Source of the DNA: Defluviicoccus sp.
Lineage (GTDB): Bacteria; Pseudomonadota; Alphaproteobacteria; MPNO01
Length of the DNA: 19,013 bases
Reading direction: 5' to 3'
Assembly: GCA_028820945.1 (NCBI GenBank)
Contig: JAPPHW010000014.1
Coordinates: 1-19,013 of the forward strand
In this document: in pieces, positions 1-5,988 of the stretch
Layout of the letters: the number at the start of each line of letters is the position of its first letter
Numbering within the stretch: position 1 is the stretch's first letter
Position numbers and translations under genes: made by a program
Notes under the pieces: model-generated
Seen by the model: only the letters and a program-made list of their open reading frames with translations
Told to the model about the DNA's origin: nothing
Database searches by the model: none

Positions 1-538
1 CGGTTTCGGTATGGGAATTCCGGCGGTTCGCAGTCCTGGTCCCGCGAGGCACCGTCAGGCGCCGCGGGTCGCAAAAAACTTGTGTGGAGACCGATTTCAG
101 CGTGGTAGCTGATCAGGTCGGCTGCCCTGATCGTGGTCATTTCGTTGCGACCCAATATGGGAAAGCAGGAAAGACGCGCCAGCGCCCGCCGTGATCGGAC
201 ACCGAACAGGTGCTAAGGCGGAACCCGTGGACCTCTCGCGGTCGGCGGCTTGTGAATAGTGAACAGGGCGCGCGAAAGGAAGGGGCGTGCACAACAGTCA
301 GTAATCGAGATTGAAAGTGTGTTGTTAATCGTGTCCCTTCCTCCCGGGAGTTCCAGAGCTTCGATCTGGGTCTCTCCTGCCTCAGAACGACAAGAAAGCT
401 TGCCAAGGCGCTGAGCCGTCGTCGATCGATCGTATGGCTTGGGCGAGCGTGGAACGGGGCCAAGCTTGGCGACCGCCGTCTTGCCGGGCACAATTCCCGT
501 AGACGGTCAAGATCATTCGAAGGGCGTAAGTTGGCAAC
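1..538. other. Left flank without a convincing gene
   Basis: I see no recognisable gene, tRNA or repeat here. An open frame on the minus strand begins with ATG at 140-138 and stays open to the left edge (46 codons, starting MTTIRAADLISYHAEI). Its third-position GC is not strongly biased and it has no clear ribosome site, so it could be the start of a divergent gene or chance. The other open frames here are short and look non-coding. The last 75 bases probably carry the promoter of the defence operon. Confidence 0.4.
466..494 (+). promoter_or_regulatory. Possible sigma-70-like promoter of the defence operon
   Basis: TTGGCG at 466-471 and CACAAT at 489-494 are separated by 17 bases; each hexamer matches the consensus at four of six positions. 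Transcription would begin near 500, giving a leader of about 40 bases before the GTG start at 539. A weak purine-rich stretch (GAAGGGCG) lies in that leader. The call rests on spacing and position only. Confidence 0.3.
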
Positions 539-3500
539 GTGAAACTGGAAGGCATCGTACCGGGGAGCCGATTGGCCGGCATTCAAGGTGATGACCCGGT
601 GGAAATCGTCGCCACCCGCGCGTACGGCACCGACGCGATCGAGGTGACCTGGAAGGGGCCGGACGGGCTCGGCAGCCGGATTCTCTACCGCAGCGACGAG
701 TCCGGGATCCACGAGGTCGCGCCCGCCCGCCGGTTCGCCTTCGACGGCGACGGAAGGCTGTTCCGGCTGGCCTCGGAGGCGCTCCGTATCCGCCTCGCGC
801 ATCTCTTCGATCCCTACGTCGCCGTCAACGCTTCGCAGATCGAGCCGCTGCCGCACCAGCTTACCGCGGTCTACGGCGCGATGCTCGACCGCCAGCCGCT
901 GCGTTTCCTGCTCGCCGACGATCCGGGCGCCGGCAAGACCGTCATGGCCGGGCTGCTGATCAAGGAGCTTCTGATCCGGGGAAGCCTCGAACGCTGCCTG
1001 ATCGTCGCCCCGGGAAGCCTCGTCGAACAGTGGCAGGACGAGCTCCAGGACAAGTTCGACCTCGCCTTCGACATCGTGAGCCGGGAGCAGGTGGAGACCT
1101 CGGCGACCGGCAACCCCTTCGCCGAGCGCCCGCGGCTGATCGCGCGGCTCGACATGCTGGCCCGCAACGACGTGCTGCAAGCCAGGCTGGAAGCCGCGCC
1201 CGAGTGGGACCTTATCGTCTGCGACGAAGCGCACCGCATGTCGGCCAGCTTCTTCGGCCAGGAGATCAAGTACACTAGGCGCTTCCAGCTGGGCGCGCTG
1301 GCCGGGCGTCTCGCGCGGCACTTCCTGCTGATGACGGCGACACCTCACAACGGCAAGGAGGAGGACTTTCAGCTCTTCATGGGCCTCCTCGACGCCGACC
1401 GGTTCGAGGGACGCTTCCGGGAAGGCGTCCACAAGGTCGACCCCTCGGACATGATGCGCCGGCTGACCAAGGAGGAGCTCTACCGCTTCGACGGCAGCCC
1501 GCTGTTCCCCGAGCGCCGCGCCTACACGATCTCCTACCGGCTCTCGCCCCGCGAGGACGCGCTCTACCAGGCGGTCACGCACTACGTGCGCGAGGAGATG
1601 AACCGCGCCGACCGGCTGGGCGACGACGGCACGCGGCGACGCAACAATGTGGGGTTCGCTTTGCAGATCCTGCAGCGCCGTCTGGCATCCTCGCCGGCGG
1701 CGATCCACGAGTCGCTGAAGAGACGTCTCGCCCGTCTCGAAACCCGGCTGGAGGAAGAACGGCTCGGCCGCCCCGGGCGAGGTTCCGGCGACGCGATTGC
1801 GCCGGGCACGGCGGAGCCCGCGCTCGACGAGGACGATTTCGACGATGCCACGGGCGAGGAGGTGGAGGCCCACGAGGACCGGCTCGTCGACCGCGCGACC
1901 GCGGCGCAGACCATCGCCGAGCTGGAAGCGGAGATCGCCGAGCTGCGGCGCCTGGAGAGGATGGCGAACGCGCTCCGCCGGTCCGGCGAGGACACCAAGT
2001 GGCGCGAGGTCGACCGCATCCTGGACGATCCCCTGGTCCACGACCCGGGGCGCGGCGTCCGCCGCAAGATCGTCGTCTTCACCGAGGCGCGCGACACGCT
2101 GGAGTATCTCGCCCGCCGCATTCGCGACCGCACCGGCGAAGCGGACAGCGTGACGGTGATCCACGGCAGCGTCCCGCGCGACCGGCGGCGCGCCGCCATC
2201 GCCGCCTTCAACGACGATCCCGCGGTCCGCTTCCTGCTCGCCAACGATGCCGCGGGCGAAGGCGTGAACCTGCAGCGCGGCGCCCACCTGATGGTCAACT
2301 ACGACCTGCCATGGAACCCCAACCGGCTGGAACAGCGCTTCGGCCGCATCCACCGGATCGGACAGACCGAGGTGTGCCATCTGTGGAACCTGGTGGCGAG
2401 CGAGACCCGCGAGGGCGCGGTCTACCAGCGGCTCCTGGAAAAGCTGGAAACGGCGCGGGAGACCCTGGGCGGCAAGGTCTATGACGTGCTGGGCGAGCTG
2501 TTCGAGGCGCGGCCGCTGCGCGAGCTGTTCATGGAAGCGATCCGCTACGGCGAGCGGCCGGAGATACGCGACAGGTTGTTCCAGACGATCGACGGCGCCG
2601 TCGATGTCGACAACATCAACGACCTCGTCGTGCGCAACAAGCTGACCCAGGAGGGGCTCGACCCGGCCGCGGTCCGCGGCGTGCGGGAGGATATGGAGCG
2701 GGCGGCGGCGCGCCGCCTCCAGCCCCACCACATCCGCTCGTTCTTCGAGGCGGCGTTCGCGGAGGCCGGTGGCGTCTTGCGGCCGCGCGAAACGGGACGC
2801 ACCGAGGTCACGCGCGTCCCGCCCATCCTGCGCGACCGGGACCGCCTGATCGGACGCGCCGATCCGGTGCTGCCGCGCTACCGCCGCATCTGTTTCGACA
2901 AGGCGCACATCCCGGGCCAGCCGCAAGCGGCGCTCGTGGCGCCCGGCCACCCGCTGCTCGACTCGTTGATCGACCTGACGCTCGAGCGCTACCGCGACCT
3001 GCTCGCGCGCGGCGCGGTGCTGGTGGACGAGACCGACCGGCACGACGACCCCCGCGTGCTGGTGACGCTGCGCCACGCGATTCGCGACGGGCGGACGACG
3101 CGGAACGGCAAGCCGCAGACGATCTCCGAGCGGCTGCAATTCGTCTGGCTGGAAGCCGAGGGCGGGGCGCATGACGGCGGGCCCGCGCCCTATCTCGACT
3201 GCCGCGGCGTGCAAGAGGAAGAGAGCGGCAGGCTGGAGGCGCTGCTGGACGCGGCGTGGCTCAAGGAACCGCTGGAGGAGCACGCGCGGACGCTCGCGGT
3301 CATCGATCTGGTGCCCCGGCATCTGAGCGAGGTGAGGGAGCCGCGCCTCGCCGAGCTTGACAAGATCGAGGCGGCGATCAAGGAGCGGATGCGCCGCGAG
3401 ATCGCCCACCTCCAGCATCGCGCCCTGGAGCTCGAAGCGGAGGAGAAGGCCGGCAAGCGTCCCCGGCTCAATTCGGAGAACGTGCGGCGCCAGGCCGAGG

Positions 3501-4075
3501 CGCTGACCGACCGGCTGGAACTCAGGCTCGCCGACATCGCGCGCCAGAGGGACATTGCGCCCCTGCCGCCGGAAGTCTGCGGCGCGGCCCTCGTCGTGCC
3601 GGCGAAACTGCTTCGCGGGGAAGAGGCGGACGAAGGCACCGCAAAGGAAATAGACGAGACCGCCGACCCGCTCAGCCGCGCAGAAGTCGAGGCCCGGGCG
3701 ATGGATACGGTCATGGAACGCGAGCGAAGCCTCGGATACGAGCCGTTCGACGTTTCGTCGGAGAATCGGGGCTACGACATCGAGAGCCGCGATCCCGAGA
3801 CCGGCAGCCTGCGCTTCATTGAGGTCAAGGGCCGCCGCGCCGATGCACAGGCCATCGCGGTCACGCGGAACGAGATGCTGGCGGCGTTTAACGCGGGGGA
3901 TTCCTTTGTCCTCGCCGCCGTCCTCGTCGAAGACGGTTTCACCCACCGGCCGCTCTACGTGCCCAACCCGGCCCCGCTGTTCGGCGCGGAGCCCGGGTTC
4001 AACGAGGTCCACCGCGCGATTTCCGTCGCGTCCATCAAGGCGGCGGCGCAGGACGGCGCCGACGGCGGGCCCTAG
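539..4075 (+). CDS. drmD: DrmD-like SNF2 helicase with C-terminal DUF3883 domain
   Basis: A superfamily-2 DNA translocase of 1178 residues, predicted to act on foreign DNA in the cytoplasm. Motif I is DDPGAGKT (residues 127-134), motif II is DEAH (229-232) and motif III is TATPH (266-270). The C-lobe carries DAAGEGVN (from 570) and QRFGRIHRIGQ (599-609), the classic Swi2/Snf2 motif VI. A charged helical segment lies between the two lobes (about 390-480). The C-terminal part (about 1050-1160) matches DUF3883, with GYD at 1078-1080 and EVK at 1095-1097, an arrangement like a PD-(D/E)xK nuclease site. The GTG start is chosen because the conserved N-terminus (KLEGIVPGSRLAGI) begins there. The sequence resembles DISARM DrmD helicases, but drmA, drmB and drmC are absent, so the name describes the family only. 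It is the first gene of the defence run. Confidence 0.9.
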   Translation: MKLEGIVPGSRLAGIQGDDPVEIVATRAYGTDAIEVTWKGPDGLGSRILYRSDESGIHEVAPARRFAFDGDGRLFRLASEALRIRLAHLFDPYVAVNASQIEPLPHQLTAVYGAMLDRQPLRFLLADDPGAGKTVMAGLLIKELLIRGSLERCLIVAPGSLVEQWQDELQDKFDLAFDIVSREQVETSATGNPFAERPRLIARLDMLARNDVLQARLEAAPEWDLIVCDEAHRMSASFFGQEIKYTRRFQLGALAGRLARHFLLMTATPHNGKEEDFQLFMGLLDADRFEGRFREGVHKVDPSDMMRRLTKEELYRFDGSPLFPERRAYTISYRLSPREDALYQAVTHYVREEMNRADRLGDDGTRRRNNVGFALQILQRRLASSPAAIHESLKRRLARLETRLEEERLGRPGRGSGDAIAPGTAEPALDEDDFDDATGEEVEAHEDRLVDRATAAQTIAELEAEIAELRRLERMANALRRSGEDTKWREVDRILDDPLVHDPGRGVRRKIVVFTEARDTLEYLARRIRDRTGEADSVTVIHGSVPRDRRRAAIAAFNDDPAVRFLLANDAAGEGVNLQRGAHLMVNYDLPWNPNRLEQRFGRIHRIGQTEVCHLWNLVASETREGAVYQRLLEKLETARETLGGKVYDVLGELFEARPLRELFMEAIRYGERPEIRDRLFQTIDGAVDVDNINDLVVRNKLTQEGLDPAAVRGVREDMERAAARRLQPHHIRSFFEAAFAEAGGVLRPRETGRTEVTRVPPILRDRDRLIGRADPVLPRYRRICFDKAHIPGQPQAALVAPGHPLLDSLIDLTLERYRDLLARGAVLVDETDRHDDPRVLVTLRHAIRDGRTTRNGKPQTISERLQFVWLEAEGGAHDGGPAPYLDCRGVQEEESGRLEALLDAAWLKEPLEEHARTLAVIDLVPRHLSEVREPRLAELDKIEAAIKERMRREIAHLQHRALELEAEEKAGKRPRLNSENVRRQAEALTDRLELRLADIARQRDIAPLPPEVCGAALVVPAKLLRGEEADEGTAKEIDETADPLSRAEVEARAMDTVMERERSLGYEPFDVSSENRGYDIESRDPETGSLRFIEVKGRRADAQAIAVTRNEMLAAFNAGDSFVLAAVLVEDGFTHRPLYVPNPAPLFGAEPGFNEVHRAISVASIKAAAQDGADGGP

Positions 4076-4180
4076 ATGGCGACCTCCGCGAGCATTGCCT
4101 ATATTGCTTGGTGGGATGCGGCACCGTCGGCGTTGGAATTCTCGACGGGCCGCAGCGGCTGATCTCGAAGGGTCGCGGCG
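4076..4180 (+). other. Gap after the helicase, with a 28-codon open frame
   Basis: An ATG directly abuts the helicase stop codon and opens a 28-codon frame (4076-4162, beginning MATSASIAYIAWWDAAPSAL). It has no ribosome site of its own other than translational coupling, and I do not recognise it. The end of the gap supplies GAAGGG (4167-4172), eight bases before the ATG at 4181, which is a good ribosome site for the next gene. Confidence 0.3.
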
Positions 4181-4891
4181 ATGGCGCAGAGTTCACGAAC
4201 GGCAGAGGGCGGACGCGACACCGCGATCGAGCTGGTCGAGGTGTCCGTGGTGCTCGTCGCGAACCAGAACGATCCTTCGATCCTCAACCCGGATTTCCTG
4301 CGCTACAACGGGATCGTGGACGAGGCGCTGAAACTGGCCCAACCGCCCATGTCGACCCCGATGATTTCCCAAGTGATTTTCGAGGGCGATATCGCCGTGA
4401 GTGCCGAACCACACCGGTTCGTGTTCAAGCAAAAAGGCGACCCGCTCAGCGAGGATGCGTGCGTGGTGCCGGAATTTGCGGAGCGGTTCGTGCAGACGGT
4501 CTCGCACATTCCCTACACAGCGATCGGAATCAACGCCAAGAGTTTCAGGCCGCCGAACGACGACTCACCGTATGGCGTGGCAGATACCTTGCTGGATGGC
4601 GGCAAGTGGATGTCTTTCAGGGACGTGCGGCCGGATATCCACTTAAGGGCGGTATACGGTTACGAAGGAAGGAGAATCACCCTTGATGTCGGTGGTGTCG
4701 GGGTGGTGAGAGATGACGGCGCCTCGGGCCACGGCTTGTTGTTCGAGGCGAACATCCATCGGGACATCGCGCAGAGGGATCAGGCACGGCGCATCGAGAG
4801 GGCATCGGCTATTCTCAATGCTTGGAGGGAGGACATTTCCGACTTCAACGACCTCGTGGCAAAGTTCTATAAAATGGGAATGTCCCGATGA
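4181..4891 (+). CDS. Unrecognised 236-residue protein of the defence operon
   Basis: I do not recognise a family. The protein is soluble, with no signal peptide or membrane segment. It looks mostly beta-rich over residues 15-180, with recurring short hydrophobic strands, and ends in a charged helical tail (about 190-236, containing RIERASAILNAWREDISDF). The ATG at 4181 is supported by GAAGGG eight bases upstream. Its stop overlaps the next start by four bases (ATGA), so the two are probably translationally coupled. Its base composition (35 of 60 G+C in 4381-4440) is lower than that of the helicase before it. Its position inside a helicase/methylase/ATPase run suggests an accessory role in the same system, for example in target recognition or control; this is inference. 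Confidence 0.75.
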   Translation: MAQSSRTAEGGRDTAIELVEVSVVLVANQNDPSILNPDFLRYNGIVDEALKLAQPPMSTPMISQVIFEGDIAVSAEPHRFVFKQKGDPLSEDACVVPEFAERFVQTVSHIPYTAIGINAKSFRPPNDDSPYGVADTLLDGGKWMSFRDVRPDIHLRAVYGYEGRRITLDVGGVGVVRDDGASGHGLLFEANIHRDIAQRDQARRIERASAILNAWREDISDFNDLVAKFYKMGMSR

Positions 4892-5550
4892 CGGCCTCAT
4901 CTCACATGGCGATGGCAGTGCCGACTGCCGAGCCTTCGACGGACCTTCTCCGGTCGACGCCGGATGCTTTCGTGATTACCCATGTGGATCGCGATCACCT
5001 GCTCGTCCATGAACATTTGAAAAATATATTGGCGATATGCCGGCAATCCGGCGTTACCGATCGTCTAGTTCAGGCATGGTTTGAACCGGTTGGAAGCAGT
5101 GTAGAGAACGTTACAGATACATCGAGTTCCCGGGATCTCTCCCCCAGGATCGTCGAATTCATGGAGACCGTCGGCGGTCGAAACTCCGACCTGAGGGACG
5201 CGCTGAACGATCTGGAGGAGGTCTCAGCCGAGGCGCGGGAAGAGGAATTTCCAATCCCCTCGGACTTGGCGCTGGCGAACGCCCGCCGGCTGTTGCTGGC
5301 CATGTACAAGCTTTCGCCCCGGCGTTTCGAGGTCTACCCCACGCCGGACGGCGAGGTCGCTATCGACGCCCCGGGCGGGCGCGGACGCTCGGTCGTGCTG
5401 CTGTGCGACTCCAACGGCGGCGCCCTTTGTCTGGTCAATATGGACGGCAGGCACAGGCGCGCGCGCTATTCGGATACGGGCTCGCTGCCCGACGGTTTCG
5501 TTCGGGAAGCGCTGGACGAAGTGGCGCAGCGGGGCGAACTGGCCGCGTGA
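4888..5550 (+). CDS. Unrecognised 220-residue protein, apparently two-part
   Basis: No family is assigned. The N-terminal part (about residues 1-110) is soluble, partly helical and AT-rich at DNA level (25 of 60 G+C in 4981-5040). The C-terminal part (about 115-220) is GC-rich (47 of 60 in 5341-5400). It begins with a helix (PSDLALANARRLLLAMYKLS), then a compact beta-rich core with RRFEVYPTPDGEVAID. That core looks like a conserved bacterial module of unknown function; I recall similar hypothetical proteins from memory only. The ATG overlaps the previous stop, and its own stop overlaps the next GTG start. The composition step suggests a gene built from two sources. No catalytic motif is visible. 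Confidence 0.75.
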   Translation: MTASSHMAMAVPTAEPSTDLLRSTPDAFVITHVDRDHLLVHEHLKNILAICRQSGVTDRLVQAWFEPVGSSVENVTDTSSSRDLSPRIVEFMETVGGRNSDLRDALNDLEEVSAEAREEEFPIPSDLALANARRLLLAMYKLSPRRFEVYPTPDGEVAIDAPGGRGRSVVLLCDSNGGALCLVNMDGRHRRARYSDTGSLPDGFVREALDEVAQRGELAA

Positions 5551-5963
5551 CGGCCGGGGACGACATCGCGCCGGAAGAAAATCTCGGCAGGGACGTATTT
5601 TCCAACAGTCAGGCAAGGCGGGCCGGCCGCGGCAGGGTTCTGATCAATGTTTTTCTGGAGAGGGAAGGCGAGCCGGAGCTTTCGGTCGATCGCCTCGACC
5701 TCGCTTTGCCGGGAGAGGCCGCCGAGATCGCCGACGGGGTGGCCGCCGCCCGGGGCAAGACATTTTATGGTTGGGCCGTGGTCGACGCGGAGACGGCCGC
5801 CTCGAACGGCCGGCAGGTGACCGCCTCGCCGCACCTCGACAACCCCTATCACGCAGACATCGTTTTGCCGGACGCGGCGGTCGAGGATCGCGAAGAACAG
5901 AAACGCCACGCGCAGGAACTCGCGGACGCTTCCATCTGGCGGGACCGCGACGACGATAGTTGA
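5547..5963 (+). CDS. Unrecognised 138-residue partner protein
   Basis: The reading frame is open from 5403, but the likely start is GTG at 5547, which overlaps the previous stop codon and gives a product beginning TAGDDIAPEENLGRDVFSN. Recognisable-looking blocks are a VLINVFLEREGEPELSVDRL beta section, TFYGWAVV near residue 75, NPYHADIVLP near 105 and a polar C-terminal helix (EEQKRHAQELADASIWR). I cannot name a domain and no catalytic triad is evident. Strict overlap with 4888-5550 and high GC that matches that gene's C-terminal half suggest the two form a unit. The next gene starts 22 bases later. Confidence 0.72.
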   Translation: MTAGDDIAPEENLGRDVFSNSQARRAGRGRVLINVFLEREGEPELSVDRLDLALPGEAAEIADGVAAARGKTFYGWAVVDAETAASNGRQVTASPHLDNPYHADIVLPDAAVEDREEQKRHAQELADASIWRDRDDDS

Positions 5964-5973
5964 GCCGATTTCC

Positions 5974-5988
5974 CGGAGAACCCCTTTG
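5974..5988 (+). promoter_or_regulatory. Ribosome site that favours the TTG start of the methylase
   Basis: GGAG at 5975-5978 stands seven bases before TTG at 5986-5988, an ideal spacing. The first ATG of the frame (5998) would lie 19 bases away, too far for this site. The TTG start is therefore preferred; it adds four residues. Confidence 0.5.

Noticed and set aside
1..140. Start of a gene running off the left edge on the minus strand (MTTIRAADLI...)
   Set aside because: The first residues look protein-like, but 46 codons, weak codon bias and no ribosome site are not enough to call it; it is mentioned only in the left-flank entry.
137..4012. A 1291-codon open frame on the minus strand, opposite the helicase
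   Set aside because: It is antisense to a clear helicase with all motifs intact, is rich in Arg, Val, His and Gln, shows no domain, and follows from high third-position GC in the sense frame. It is a shadow despite being longer than the gene.
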